The notes beneath the pieces were generated by a model that searched no databases, was not told where the DNA came from, and saw only the letters and a program-made list of their open reading frames with translations. Of a DNA stretch of 64,000 nt, positions 8,143 to 17,035 are shown one piece after another. The position numbers and the translations under genes were made by a program. Source of the DNA: Pseudomonadota bacterium. Its GTDB lineage: Bacteria > Desulfobacterota > Desulfarculia > Desulfarculales > Desulfarculaceae. Where the stretch lies: NCBI GenBank assembly GCA_018902755.1, contig JAHIQI010000051.1, positions 1-64,000 of the forward strand, read 5' to 3'. Position 1 is the first letter of the stretch, and each line of letters begins with the position of its first letter.

Positions 8143-8766
8143 GTGTTCGATTCCGACCGACCCGATGTCTATGAAACGGTTTACATAGGTTTGGTGGAGC
8201 GCCTGGGCGGAGTCGACTTCGCCGGGGCCGCCGCTTCCTTGGGCCTGGAGCGTAGCGGCGCGGGGTGCCTGGTGCCCCTGCTGGGCCGCGACTACCTGGT
8301 GGGGCCCACCGGGGTCACCCTGGCCGACGGCGGCGAGGCCTTCATCACCCAGCGCATCGTTTTGGCCTGGTACCTGCTGCACGCGGGCAGCGGAGAGCCC
8401 TGCGGGAGCATGGTGCCCTACCGGGACCTGCCCGGCGGGGCGGACTTTGCCCGGGCCTTGCAAACCATCACCTACCAGCGACTGGCCGAGGGCTTCGCGG
8501 GCCGCCTGCCCGAACTCAAGGGCGCGGCCGCCTCCCTGGGCGGCGAGGAACTGGAGTCCTCCAGCCCCCATGACGGGGCCTGGCGCTTCCCGGCCCTGCC
8601 CAAGCTTCCCTTGGAGTTACGCTTTTACGACGCGGATGATGAGTTTCCGGCCGAGGCCAAGGTGCTTTTCGACCTCACCGCCCCCAATTTCCTGGATCTG
8701 GAGTGCCTGGCCGCCCTGGCCCATATCCTGGTGATAGAATTGGAAAGGGCGGCGAAAAGGGCCTGA
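8143..8766 (+). CDS. DUF3786 domain protein
   Basis: 207 residues, beginning with GTG and an ideal AGGAGGT at 8130-8136. The family signature is clear: ITQRIVLAWYLLHAGSGEPCG, then VPYRDLPGGADFARAL, WRFPALPKLPLELRFYDADDEFPAEAKVLFD, and a leucine-rich end. DUF3786 proteins are common in anaerobic Desulfobacterota and Clostridia and have no established function. Tight spacing to the KdsC-like gene suggests co-translation. Confidence 0.88.
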   Translation: MFDSDRPDVYETVYIGLVERLGGVDFAGAAASLGLERSGAGCLVPLLGRDYLVGPTGVTLADGGEAFITQRIVLAWYLLHAGSGEPCGSMVPYRDLPGGADFARALQTITYQRLAEGFAGRLPELKGAAASLGGEELESSSPHDGAWRFPALPKLPLELRFYDADDEFPAEAKVLFDLTAPNFLDLECLAALAHILVIELERAAKRA

Positions 8767-8808
8767 GGGCCTCTATCCCCAGGGACTTTGTTGCGTTAGA
8801 CTAGCAAC

Positions 8809-9369
8809 ATGCGCGTTTTACTGCACATATGCTGCGGGCCCTGCGCCATAATGCCCGTGGCCACCCTGCGCGAGGAAGGGGCGGAGATTCGGGGGTTGTT
8901 CTACAATCCCAACATAATGCCCTACGCCGAGAACCTCAGGCGGCGCGAGACCTTGGAGGCATGGGCCTCCCGGGAGGATCTGCCGCTGATCGTGCAGGAC
9001 GAGTACGAGCCAGAGGCCTGGCTGAGAAACGTGGCCTGGCGGGAAAACCAGCGTTGCGCCCCCTGCCTGGCCCAACGCCTGGACCGGGCGGCGGCGGTGG
9101 CCAAGCGCGGAGGCTATGACTATTACAGCACCACTCTGCTATACTCGGTGCGGCAGAAACATGAGCTAATCAAGGAGTTGGGCCAGGCGGCGGGGAAAAA
9201 ACGAGGGGTGAAGTTCCTTTACCGCGACTGGCGGCCCTATTGGCGCCAGGGCATAGAGCGCTCCCAGAAGCAGGAAATGTACCGCCAGCAGTACTGCGGC
9301 TGCATCTTCTCCGAGCGTGACCGTTACCTAACCAAGCCCAGCCTGCCCCGGCCGGAGCTGACAGCATGA
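8809..9369 (+). CDS. queH: Epoxyqueuosine reductase QueH
   Basis: Last step of queuosine tRNA modification, reducing epoxyqueuosine to queuosine without cobalamin. 186 residues. Cysteine set as in the family: HICCGPC (C8, C9, C12), RCAPC (C83, C86) and QYCGC (C163, C165), which hold the Fe-S cluster and an adjacent iron. FYNPNIMP and the TTLLYS.R..H segment are also family marks. The stop overlaps the next ATG (ATGA at 9366-9369). Confidence 0.92.
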   Translation: MRVLLHICCGPCAIMPVATLREEGAEIRGLFYNPNIMPYAENLRRRETLEAWASREDLPLIVQDEYEPEAWLRNVAWRENQRCAPCLAQRLDRAAAVAKRGGYDYYSTTLLYSVRQKHELIKELGQAAGKKRGVKFLYRDWRPYWRQGIERSQKQEMYRQQYCGCIFSERDRYLTKPSLPRPELTA

Positions 9370-10751
9370 GCCCCACTGAAGGACCGGACATAGTACTGGA
9401 GTTTTCCGGGGGTGTGATGACCATCCGCACCCAGGAGGCGGTGTACCAGGTCAGCGTCACCGCCCTGGGCGAGGGTGCGCGCACCCTGCCCCCGGCTACC
9501 CAGCAGGCCCTGCCCGGCCTGGAGCGCCCGGCGGCCAAGGCCCAGCGCGAGTTGCCCGGCGGGGAGGCCTCCCCGGCCCTGGCCCCTCCGGCGGCGGACT
9601 ATTACAGCGAGTTGTGCCACGACGTTTACCGCGAGGTGGGCCTGCTGGCCCGCCGCCTGGCCACCTCCCTGGACAAGCCGGGCCTGCCCAGCGCCAAGGC
9701 CCCGGCCGCCAAGGAGTTGGCCCAGGAGATGGGCCGCGCCCTGGAAAAGGCCCGCAAGCTCTTGGCCGGGCTGAAGCAGGCCTCCGAGGAGCAGCGCCAA
9801 AACGCCGAGGACCGGCGCAAGCTGTTGGCGGCGGTGGAAAAATCCACGGCCAACGGGCAAAGCCCCCTGGCCCCCCTGGCCAAGCGGGCCCAGGAGCTGA
9901 TGACCCTGGCGGCCAAGGCCAGGGTGCAAAACGGCCAGGCCGTGGGCTACCGCTTCGGCCTGGACAGCGTGTTCCAGGCGATCTACGACCACTGCACCAA
10001 CCAGACGGTGCGCAAGCACTTGCAGGGCATGTGGGACGACCCCGCCTCTTTCGACGAGCGCCAGATGGAGCAGCTGCTCAACCGGTCCGCCCCCTCGGAG
10101 CCGCCCCCCGGCGGAGTGGTGCGCTTCCAGCTTCCCTCGGTGCTTTCGGCCCTGGAGGAGAGCACCACCAACCCGCGCTACGGCCAGATCCTGCAAAAGA
10201 TGCAGTCCACGGTGGACCAGCTTTTCCCGGACGGCAACCTCTACGTGGAGGCCGAGGTGCTGGGCGGCACCGCCCAGCCGCCGGACCCCGCCCTGCTGGA
10301 AGAGGTGGAGGGCTTTTTGTCCAGGGTGCAGTCGGTGTCCCGCTCCGCCCCCTCGGCCCCCAGCGAGATGGGGGAGATAATCAAGGCCCTGTTGCACGAC
10401 GAGCCTGAACAGGAGGCGGCCCGCGCCCAGGGTCTGGGCGAGGTGGAGCGACGTTTGGCCGAGATGGAAAGCCTGTTGGCCAAGGAAGCCACCGCCGCCC
10501 CGGGCGGCGACCCCGGGCTGCGGCGCATGGGCGAGGCCCTGGTGCAGATGCTGGCCATCCTGGCCGGGCTCCAGGTGAAGCTCACCGCCAAGGAAAAGAA
10601 CCCGGCGGTGAACGCCTTCCAGGCCGAGCAGAAGGCCCAGACCCAGGTGGAGCGGGCCCTCAAGGGGCTGGAGCTTCCCGAGGACCCGGACGAGCCGCCC
10701 GTCCCCGATGCCAAGAAGGTGGACCGCCTGCTGGAGTCCCTGGGCTTCTAA
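9366..10751 (+). CDS. Coiled-coil protein ending in a CheZ-like CheY-binding peptide
   Basis: 461 residues, not recognised as a whole. It has no signal peptide or membrane segment. The N-terminal ~45 residues look beta-rich; the rest is Ala/Glu/Lys-rich helix (about 70-145, 345-440) with Pro-rich linkers. The last residues, KKVDRLLESLGF (450-461), closely match the C-terminal peptide by which CheZ binds CheY (VDDLLDSLGF in E. coli). The DFQDLTGQ catalytic motif of CheZ is not seen. It is coupled to queH by an ATGA overlap, and a terminator follows. A function linked to a response regulator is an inference from the tail. Confidence 0.6.
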   Translation: MSPTEGPDIVLEFSGGVMTIRTQEAVYQVSVTALGEGARTLPPATQQALPGLERPAAKAQRELPGGEASPALAPPAADYYSELCHDVYREVGLLARRLATSLDKPGLPSAKAPAAKELAQEMGRALEKARKLLAGLKQASEEQRQNAEDRRKLLAAVEKSTANGQSPLAPLAKRAQELMTLAAKARVQNGQAVGYRFGLDSVFQAIYDHCTNQTVRKHLQGMWDDPASFDERQMEQLLNRSAPSEPPPGGVVRFQLPSVLSALEESTTNPRYGQILQKMQSTVDQLFPDGNLYVEAEVLGGTAQPPDPALLEEVEGFLSRVQSVSRSAPSAPSEMGEIIKALLHDEPEQEAARAQGLGEVERRLAEMESLLAKEATAAPGGDPGLRRMGEALVQMLAILAGLQVKLTAKEKNPAVNAFQAEQKAQTQVERALKGLELPEDPDEPPVPDAKKVDRLLESLGF

Positions 10752-10771
10752 ATCCGCATGATCGACGTTCC

Positions 10772-10806
10772 ACGGCCCGGACCGCCCGCCGGTCCGGGCC
10801 GTCTTG
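10772..10806 (+). terminator. Terminator after the coiled-coil gene
   Basis: Perfect 12-bp stem (10772-10783 with 10791-10802), a 7-base loop, followed by CTTGTC. The U-tract is weak but the hairpin is very stable and correctly placed. Confidence 0.7.
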
Positions 10807-10870
10807 TCAGGCCGCGCTCCCTGCCGTAGGATGATCTCATTAGCCGCATATCGCCTGCTGGAGAAAGCTC

Positions 10871-11818
10871 ATGCGCATCATCGTGGCCAGCCTCAACTTC
10901 CCCGCCGTGGCCCAAACCCTGGCCCGCAACCTGCCCCAGGACGAGATAGTCCCCACCCCGGAGGAGCGCCTGCCTGAGGCCTGCCGGAGCGCCGAGGTGG
11001 TGGTGCCCACCATGGCCCGCATTCCCGCCGAGGTGATTAAAGGCAGCGGGCTCAGGCTCATCCACCAGTGGGGGGTGGGCCTGGAGGGGGTGGACATCGC
11101 CGCCGCCACCGCCCTGGGCATCCCGGTGTGCAACGTGCCCGCCGACCAGGCGGCTGAAAACGCCGAGAGCACCTCCGAGCACGCGGTTTTCCTGATGATG
11201 GCCGTGGCCCGGCGCTTCAACCGGTTCCGGGAGCAGTTCAAGACCGGCCCCTGGGGCGCGCCCCTGGGAATGTCCTTGTTCGGGCGAAGCGCCCTCATCG
11301 TGGGCCTGGGCCGGGTGGGCCAAGCCCTGTGCCGGCGGCTCGCCAACCTGGGCATGGAGGTTAGCGCGGTCAAGGCCCACCCCGACCCGGAGCTGGCCCA
11401 CCGCCTGGGCCTGGCCGAGCTGGCCGGGCCTGATGAGCTGCACCGCCTGCTGGGCCGGGCGGACTTCGTGGCCGCCACCCTCACCGCCAACCCCAGCACC
11501 GTGGGCATGTTCGATGAGAAAGCCTTCGCGGCCATGCGGCCGGGGGCTTTCTTCGTCAACGTGGGCCGCGGCTCGGTGGTGGACGAGGCCATCCTGTTGG
11601 CCGCCCTGGACTCCGGCCACCTGGGCGGGGCCGGGCTGGACGTCTTCGCCGTGGAGCCGCCGGGGCCGGAGCACCCCCTGGTGCGCCACCCCATGGTGGT
11701 GGCCACGCCGCACATCGGCGGGGTAACCGAGCAGAGCTTCGAGGCCATCGGCCGCCAAATCGCCGCCAACATCGAGCGCCTGCGCCGGGGCGAGGCCCTC
11801 ATGTTCCGGGCCAACTGA
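10871..11818 (+). CDS. D-isomer 2-hydroxyacid dehydrogenase (phosphoglycerate dehydrogenase-like)
   Basis: NAD-dependent oxidoreductase of the D-2-hydroxyacid family, 315 residues. Rossmann motif LIVGLGRVGQALCRRL (about 139-154). Catalytic Arg in NVGRGSVVDE, Glu in LDVFAVEPP, and His in ATPHIGGVTEQ. No C-terminal ACT domain, so it is shorter than classical SerA. The substrate cannot be told: 3-phosphoglycerate, glyoxylate or another 2-oxo acid. GGAGAAAGCTC precedes the ATG. Confidence 0.88.
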   Translation: MRIIVASLNFPAVAQTLARNLPQDEIVPTPEERLPEACRSAEVVVPTMARIPAEVIKGSGLRLIHQWGVGLEGVDIAAATALGIPVCNVPADQAAENAESTSEHAVFLMMAVARRFNRFREQFKTGPWGAPLGMSLFGRSALIVGLGRVGQALCRRLANLGMEVSAVKAHPDPELAHRLGLAELAGPDELHRLLGRADFVAATLTANPSTVGMFDEKAFAAMRPGAFFVNVGRGSVVDEAILLAALDSGHLGGAGLDVFAVEPPGPEHPLVRHPMVVATPHIGGVTEQSFEAIGRQIAANIERLRRGEALMFRAN

Positions 11819-11911
11819 GATGGCCGCGCTTAGGACCCGCCCCAGGCCGGGCCCTATCTGGCCTCCATCAGCTACGAAACCTGGCGGGACACCCGGCGGG
11901 CGGGCCGGGAG

Positions 11912-12775
11912 GTGCCGGTGAAGCTCTACCGGCCCCTGGGAGCGCCCGGCCCCTGGCCGGTGGTGCTCATCTCCCACGGCCTGGGCGACAGCCGCGACGC
12001 CCTGGGATACATCGCCCGCTTCCTGTGCTCCCACGGCTACTACGTTACCGCCATGCAGCACTACGGCAGCGACATGAGCCTGGGCGAGGACACCAACCGC
12101 CTGTTCGCCGCCTGGCGGCTGTGGCGGGCGGCCCGGGAGCCGCGCAACTACCTGCTCCGGGCCGGGGACTTGGCCTTCGTGCTGCAACAGCTTTCCATGC
12201 GCGACCACCAGCCCGGCCCCTGGCAAAACAACATCGATCTCAACAACGTGGCGGTGATGGGCCACTCCATGGGCGCGCTCACCACCCTGTTGGCCGCCGG
12301 GCAGTTTTTCAACACCGACGTGGGGCTGCGCAGCCTGCGCGACCCGGTGCCCCGGGCCTTCATCGTGTTCAGCCCTCCGGTTTCCCAGGACCAGCGCGAC
12401 TTCGCCCGGGCCTACGGCAGCATCGACCTGCCGGGCCTGCACGTGAGCGGCGGCAAGGACGAGGCCCGCCTGGGGGTGACCCCGGCCGAGGAGCGGCGGG
12501 TGCCCTTTGACAACATCGGCAGGGCCGACCAGTATCTGCTTTGGCTGGACCAGGCCGACCACCGCACCCCCCTGGGCTATCCCCCCGGACCGGACCGCCC
12601 CAAGAACGAAGCCCGCTATCACCAGCTCATCCTCATGGCTTGCCGGGGATTTTTGAACGCCTATCTCCGGGACGACGCGGCGGCCCTGGCCTGGATCAAG
12701 GGCCCGGCGATGTTCAAGGCGGTCAAGGGCGTGGGGATCTGGGAAACCCGCCAGGGGCGAGGGAGCATAAGATAG
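11912..12775 (+). CDS. Alpha/beta hydrolase (dienelactone hydrolase/lipase-like)
   Basis: 287 residues from the GTG at 11912. The oxyanion region is LISHGLGDS and the nucleophile elbow GHSMG holds S119 (numbered from this start). The acid is probably in GGKDEARL and the His in DQADHRTP. Residues encoded upstream in the same frame back to 11834 (GPYLASISYETWRDTRRAGRE) look like the normal family N-terminus, but a TAG at 11831 and the lack of ATG there suggest a frameshift or unusual start (see findings). Substrate unknown. Confidence 0.8.
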   Translation: MPVKLYRPLGAPGPWPVVLISHGLGDSRDALGYIARFLCSHGYYVTAMQHYGSDMSLGEDTNRLFAAWRLWRAAREPRNYLLRAGDLAFVLQQLSMRDHQPGPWQNNIDLNNVAVMGHSMGALTTLLAAGQFFNTDVGLRSLRDPVPRAFIVFSPPVSQDQRDFARAYGSIDLPGLHVSGGKDEARLGVTPAEERRVPFDNIGRADQYLLWLDQADHRTPLGYPPGPDRPKNEARYHQLILMACRGFLNAYLRDDAAALAWIKGPAMFKAVKGVGIWETRQGRGSIR

Positions 12776-12801
12776 GGGGCGCGCCCCGAGGCACGCCCCC
12801 T
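12774..12801. terminator. Hairpin between convergent genes
   Basis: Eight-base-pair GC stem (12774-12781 with 12794-12801) with a 12-base loop, between the hydrolase and the convergent membrane-protein gene. There is no clear U-tract on either strand, so terminator function is uncertain. Confidence 0.4.
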
Positions 12802-12835
12802 GATATTCATCGCGGGAGATGAAAAGAGCCGTAGG

Positions 12836-13186
12836 CTACTTGGCTTTCTCTTCCTCGCCGGTCTTGGCGCCCTCGGGCACTTCCACCGCCTTGTCGGACT
12901 CTTCCATGGCGGCCAGCTTGGCCTTTAGCTCGGCCACTTCCTTCTTGTAGCGCTCGGCCTCTTCGTCGCCGGCCGAGGCGGGGCTGAAGGGCTCCATGGC
13001 CGATTCGCTCTCGGCGCGCTTCTTGTCCTTCATTTCCTCGGCCCCCAGGTAGGTGGCCAGGACGCCGCCGAGAATCAGAATGGGCGGTATGACGCCCTTG
13101 AGCAGCCACAGGAATTCATCCCACCAAGCAAAGATGCCGATGATTCCCAACAACAGGGCTATCAATCCACCCACCAAAGCCACCAT
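12836..13186 (-). CDS. Small membrane protein with charged coiled-coil tail
   Basis: 116 residues with AGGAGG eight bases before the ATG. Two hydrophobic segments (about 2-19 and 30-46) are separated by a Trp-rich FAWWDEFLWLLKG. A Lys/Glu-rich tail with a coiled-coil stretch (about 75-96) follows. No family recognised. The topology suggests a short hairpin in the inner membrane with a cytoplasmic tail. A PH-domain membrane protein lies upstream on the same strand. Confidence 0.75.
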   Translation of the reverse strand: MVALVGGLIALLLGIIGIFAWWDEFLWLLKGVIPPILILGGVLATYLGAEEMKDKKRAESESAMEPFSPASAGDEEAERYKKEVAELKAKLAAMEESDKAVEVPEGAKTGEEEKAK

Positions 13187-13310
13187 GACTCTATCCTCCT
13201 TAGAGAAAGTTTATTATCGCGGATTAGGCGGGTGGCTCAAGGGTGCCGCCCCGCTCTTTTCTAGGTAGCACGCGCCCGAGGTGCCTGTCAAACCTTTGCG
13301 GCTCCAGGGG

Positions 13311-13778
13311 TTAGCTTCGAAAGGCCCCGTAAACCCGTTCGTTGGCCGCCCCCCGGTCCACCAGCACCTGCTTGAACCGGACCGGATCGGGCACTCCATT
13401 CAAGCGGAGTTGCACTTCCCCCTCGGGGCCCTTGGCGTACACGTGCACGTGGGCCACCCCCAGCAGGCGCTGGCTCATGCCCCGGCGCAGGTCCACCAGG
13501 GTGATGTCCGCGATCTTCACCTCTTGCTTCACGTGGGAGGGGAAGGTGCGCTCCACCTCCAAGGTCTCGGGGGTCACACGGTACATGCGGGTGAAGCGAA
13601 CGATGATCACGTAGGCGGCGATGATCGAGGCGATGAGCTGGCCCAAGGCGGCCGAGACCCAGGTCTCCGGGTTTATCTGGGGACCGGCCAGGAAAATGAA
13701 GATCCCGAAGTACCACACCCCGAAGGACTGCCAGGAAGGCCGGAACTCCGCTAACTCACCGATGGGGGCTTGGGCCAC
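13311..13778 (-). CDS. Bacterial PH-domain membrane protein
   Basis: 155 residues. Two transmembrane segments (about 17-33 and 43-62) are followed by a PH-like (bPH2/YdbS-type) domain. Its pattern is RFTRMYRVTPETLEVERTFPSHVKQEVKIADITLVDLRRGMSQRLLGVAHVHVYA, shown here for orientation only in pieces: MYRVTPETLEVE, VKIADITLVDLR, GVAHVHVYA. Such proteins sit in the inner membrane and have no firm role. Upstream of it on the minus strand lies a GC-rich hairpin ending the redox operon. Confidence 0.75.
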   Translation of the reverse strand: MAQAPIGELAEFRPSWQSFGVWYFGIFIFLAGPQINPETWVSAALGQLIASIIAAYVIIVRFTRMYRVTPETLEVERTFPSHVKQEVKIADITLVDLRRGMSQRLLGVAHVHVYAKGPEGEVQLRLNGVPDPVRFKQVLVDRGAANERVYGAFRS

Positions 13779-13859
13779 GCTAACCTCCTTTCGCGCACTT
13801 ATTCAGCCTATAACGCCGCGCCGCCTTTGGCAAGACATACCGTGGGCCTAGAACGCCGC

Positions 13860-13886
13860 GCGCCCCACCCCCGAGGGGTGGGGCGC
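13860..13886 (-). terminator. Hairpin after the redox operon
   Basis: Perfect 12-bp stem (13860-13871 with 13875-13886) with a 3-base loop, 14 bases beyond the stop of the oxidoreductase at 13900. There is no U-tract in the minus direction; on the plus strand it is followed by TATATT. Confidence 0.5.
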
Positions 13887-13899
13887 TATATTAAAGTAA

Positions 13900-16893
13900 T
13901 TACCTTAATTTTGCAAAGCGGCCGGTCCATTGCTGGCGGGCGCTGTCTTGGCGGGCGCATTGGGGGCAGACGCACTGCTCCAGGCGCAGGGGCTTGTGGC
14001 GCTGGTCCAGGCGCCCGGCCACCTGGTGCAGGTAGGCCGCCGGGGCGTAGGGCTGGCCGCAGCGGGAACACTTGACCAGCTCCATCTCCTTGAGCACGGT
14101 GCCGGCCAGGGTGGTCTTGCGCTTGCCGTCTTCGTCCACCAGCTTAATGGCCCCGGAGGGGCAGGCGTTGGAGCAGGAGCCGCAGCCGATGCACTTGTCC
14201 GCCGCGCGCTGGAAGTCCAGGACCACCCCCCGGTCGGCCTTGGTGTCGGCCAGGACCAGGGCGTTGACCCCCACCTCGGCGCAGGCGGTCTGGCACAGGC
14301 CGCAGCCCATGCACAAGTCGCAGCGCAGGCAGCGCTTGGCCTCAATGAGGCCCATGGCGTCGGTGAGGCCCAGCTCGGCCTGGTCGAAGGTGGCGGCGCG
14401 GGCCACCGGGTCCAGCTTGGGAATCTCCGGACGCTTGAGGCGCGTCTTCTCCTCGGCGCTCATGATGATGGGCTCCACCCGGGCCCTGGGGTGGGGGAAG
14501 CTTAGCGCCAGTTCCACCGTCTTGCCGTTCAAGTAGGCGTCGATGGCCAGGGCGGAGCGCTTGCCCGCGGCCACCGCCTCCACCACCGTGGCCGGGCCGG
14601 TCACCGCGTCGCCCCCGGCGAAGAGCCAGCCCAGGGAGGTCTGGCCGGTGGCCGGATCGGCGTACACCGTCTTGGCGCAGAGGCTGGAGTCCTGGGCCCA
14701 GGGGCCCAGGCAGGCCAGGTCCGGCCGCTGGCTGATGGCCGCGATCACCGCCCCGGCCTCCATGACGAACTCGCTGCCTTCCACCGGCTGGGGACGGCGG
14801 CGGCCCGAGGCGTCCGGGGGGCCCAACTCGGCGCGCAGGCACTTGAGCCCGGTCACCTTGCCGTCCTCGCCCACCACCGCCATGGGGATGGTCAAAAAGG
14901 CGATGTCGATGCCCTCGGCCAAGGCATCGTCGATCTCCTCGTCGTGGGCGGGCATCTCGCCCCTGGTGCGGCGGTAGCTGATGGTCACCTGGCAGCCAAG
15001 GCGGCGGCAGGTGCGCGCCGCGTCCATGGCCGCGTTGCCGCCGCCCACCACCACCACCTTGTCGGCGGGCGCGCCCTGGGTGCCCAGGGAGACGCCGCGC
15101 AGGAAGGTGATGGCATCGTGCACCTGGGGAAAGTCCTGCTCCCCCTCGATGCCCAGGGTGTAGCCCTCGTGGGCCCCGATGCCCAAAAACACCGCGTCGT
15201 AGCCCTGAGCCTTGAGATCGTCCAGGGTGAAGTCGCGCCCCAGGGCCTTGCCGGTCTGGATGTCCACCCCCGCCTCGGCGATGGCGTTCACCTCGGCCTG
15301 GATCACCTCCCGGGGCAGGCGGTAGGCCGGGATGCCCAGATAGGTGGTGCCGCCCATGACCTCCTGGGCCTCGAACAGGGTGGGCTCGTGGCCGTAGATG
15401 GCCAGGAAGTAGGCCGCGGTGAGCCCGGCGGGCCCGCCGCCGATCACCGCCACCCGCTTGCCGCTGGGCAGGGAAACCTGGGGCTTGGGGTAGCCGCCCT
15501 CGTTGAGGGCGTGGCGGGCGGCCACCGCCTTCATGGCCCGGATGCTGATGGGCTGGTCCATCTCTGCCCTGAGGCAGGATCGCTCGCAGGGGGCCGGGCA
15601 CACCAGGCCGCAGATGTAGGGCAAGGGGTTGTCCCGGCGGATCACCTCCACCGCCTCGCGGTATTTGCCCTGGCCCACCAGGGCCATGAAGGAGGGAATG
15701 TCTATCCCCGCCGGGCAGCCGGAGTGGCAGGGGGCCACCAGGGGCCGCAGGCAGTCGAAGGCCACGCAGGAGTGACCGGCGGCGTGCTCGGCCCACTCCT
15801 CGCGGAAATAGCGCAGGGAGGAGACCAGGGGCCAGGCCGCCGGGGAGCCCAGGCGCTCCAGCTGGGCGGCGATGGCCTCCAGCTGCTCCACCGCCGCAGG
15901 GCCGCCCCGGCGCAGGGAAAGTTGTATGGTCAGGCGCACCGCGTGCCAGGTGAGGCTGCGCGAGGTCTCGGAGGGGTGATCGCCCAACTGGGCCAGGCGG
16001 ATCAGGGCCCGGCGGGTGAGATCCACCAGGCAGCTTTCGGGCCCCACCACGAACAGGGTGCCGAAACCGGGGCGCACCCCGGCGGTCATCATCTCCTCCG
16101 GCACCAGAGGCAAGGAGCCGCTGGCCACCGGCAAAAAGCCGCCCACCCCCGAATCCAGGGCCAGGGCCTTGGCCGGCGCCTTGTCGTCCAGGCCGCCGGC
16201 CCGATCCAGAATCTGGCCCAGGGGGCGGCTCATGAGCACCTCCACCAAGCCCCTTCGTTTCACCTTGCCCCCCACGGTGATGAGCCGGGTGGCCGCCTGG
16301 CCGTTGTACTGGGAACCCAGGCCCGGATGCTCCAGGATGCGCCGGATCTGGTACCAGGTCTCCAGGCAGTGGCTCAGGCGTGCCTGCCCCTCGGCGAGCG
16401 GCATGGGCGGTGTCGGCCCCACCAGGACCTCCAGGTCCAGGTCGACCCCCGCGGGAATGCCCCGGCGGGCCAACTCCTCCATGGCGTCGAGCATGACCGG
16501 GCGCATGGAGGCCAGGGTGGGGTCCAGCAGCAGCCGGGCCTTGCGGACCCCGCTGATCAAGTAGGCCAGGTGCAGGGCCTCGATGAGGCCGAAGGGGTCG
16601 CGGGTCAGGAGCTTGGACTCCACCAGGCTCTCGGGATCGCGCAAACGGGCATCCGCCACCAGTTCGCCCTTTTGGGGGAAGCGGGCGAACCCCCACCACT
16701 CCAAGAACACGGGCAGTCCCAATCCATTGCGGCGGCGCAGGCCGGACTCGCGCAGGCGCACCACCGCCTCCAACAGGGTCAGGCTCTCGCGGGCAAAGCC
16801 GCCGACGGCCAGGTAATGGTCCAGGTTGGACAGCTCGTCGTCCGTAAGACGTTGCAAAAGAGGGTAAGGCAATTCAGTGGAAGGAGCGCTCAT
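13900..16893 (-). CDS. NuoF-like/GltD-like/polyferredoxin fusion oxidoreductase (paralogue 2)
   Basis: 997 residues, four parts. (a) About 40-375 is a NuoF (complex I 51-kDa) homologue with degenerate sites. The FMN/NADH loop reads GLRRRNGLGLPVFLEW instead of the Gly-rich GRGGAGFPTG.KW, and the N3-cluster Cys set is absent. The SLBB-like TRLITVGGKVKRRGLVEV is kept. (b) 389-440 has six Cys (389, 393, 428, 432, 436, 440), a GltD-type 4Fe-4S domain. (c) 481-790 is a GltD-like flavoprotein with FAD loop GGGPAG (485-490) and NAD(P) loop VVGGGNAAMD (about 615-624). (d) 855-911 holds ten Cys in two ferredoxin motifs, then CxxC pairs at 942/945 and 974-979 (probable zinc or Fe-S site). Soluble; it has its own promoter. 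Confidence 0.85.
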   Translation of the reverse strand: MSAPSTELPYPLLQRLTDDELSNLDHYLAVGGFARESLTLLEAVVRLRESGLRRRNGLGLPVFLEWWGFARFPQKGELVADARLRDPESLVESKLLTRDPFGLIEALHLAYLISGVRKARLLLDPTLASMRPVMLDAMEELARRGIPAGVDLDLEVLVGPTPPMPLAEGQARLSHCLETWYQIRRILEHPGLGSQYNGQAATRLITVGGKVKRRGLVEVLMSRPLGQILDRAGGLDDKAPAKALALDSGVGGFLPVASGSLPLVPEEMMTAGVRPGFGTLFVVGPESCLVDLTRRALIRLAQLGDHPSETSRSLTWHAVRLTIQLSLRRGGPAAVEQLEAIAAQLERLGSPAAWPLVSSLRYFREEWAEHAAGHSCVAFDCLRPLVAPCHSGCPAGIDIPSFMALVGQGKYREAVEVIRRDNPLPYICGLVCPAPCERSCLRAEMDQPISIRAMKAVAARHALNEGGYPKPQVSLPSGKRVAVIGGGPAGLTAAYFLAIYGHEPTLFEAQEVMGGTTYLGIPAYRLPREVIQAEVNAIAEAGVDIQTGKALGRDFTLDDLKAQGYDAVFLGIGAHEGYTLGIEGEQDFPQVHDAITFLRGVSLGTQGAPADKVVVVGGGNAAMDAARTCRRLGCQVTISYRRTRGEMPAHDEEIDDALAEGIDIAFLTIPMAVVGEDGKVTGLKCLRAELGPPDASGRRRPQPVEGSEFVMEAGAVIAAISQRPDLACLGPWAQDSSLCAKTVYADPATGQTSLGWLFAGGDAVTGPATVVEAVAAGKRSALAIDAYLNGKTVELALSFPHPRARVEPIIMSAEEKTRLKRPEIPKLDPVARAATFDQAELGLTDAMGLIEAKRCLRCDLCMGCGLCQTACAEVGVNALVLADTKADRGVVLDFQRAADKCIGCGSCSNACPSGAIKLVDEDGKRKTTLAGTVLKEMELVKCSRCGQPYAPAAYLHQVAGRLDQRHKPLRLEQCVCPQCARQDSARQQWTGRFAKLR

Positions 16894-16920
16894 GGATATC
16901 TCTGCCTCTCGGCTGGTATC

Positions 16921-16944
16921 GGATATAAATGGCGGATAAATGGC
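16921..16944. repeat. Short tandem repeat between promoter and start of the fusion oxidoreductase
   Basis: GGATATAAATGGC (16921-16933) directly followed by GGATAAATGGC (16934-16944). It lies in the 5' leader of the 16893 gene, downstream of its promoter, so it could be a regulator site. Function unknown. Confidence 0.4.
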
Positions 16945-16959
16945 CGCTGGGCTGGGGCG

Positions 16960-16988
16960 ATTATATACCCCTGGCCTCCTTGGGCCAA
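16960..16988 (-). promoter_or_regulatory. Sigma70-type promoter for the second fusion oxidoreductase
   Basis: On the minus strand: TTGGCC (16988-16983), 17-base spacer, TATAAT (16965-16960). The -10 is perfect. It lies after the terminator of the upstream paralogue and about 65 bases before the ATG at 16893, so this gene can be expressed independently. Confidence 0.65.
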
Positions 16989-17035
16989 GCCTACCACCAC
17001 TCCCGCGAACCCGGCAACCGTCCGGTCCGAGGCGT

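Noticed and set aside
10748..12622. 624-codon minus-strand frame opposite the dehydrogenase and hydrolase
   Set aside because: Antisense to two genes with clear catalytic motifs; the translated product is repetitive His/Gly/Val/Gln and unlike a protein family.
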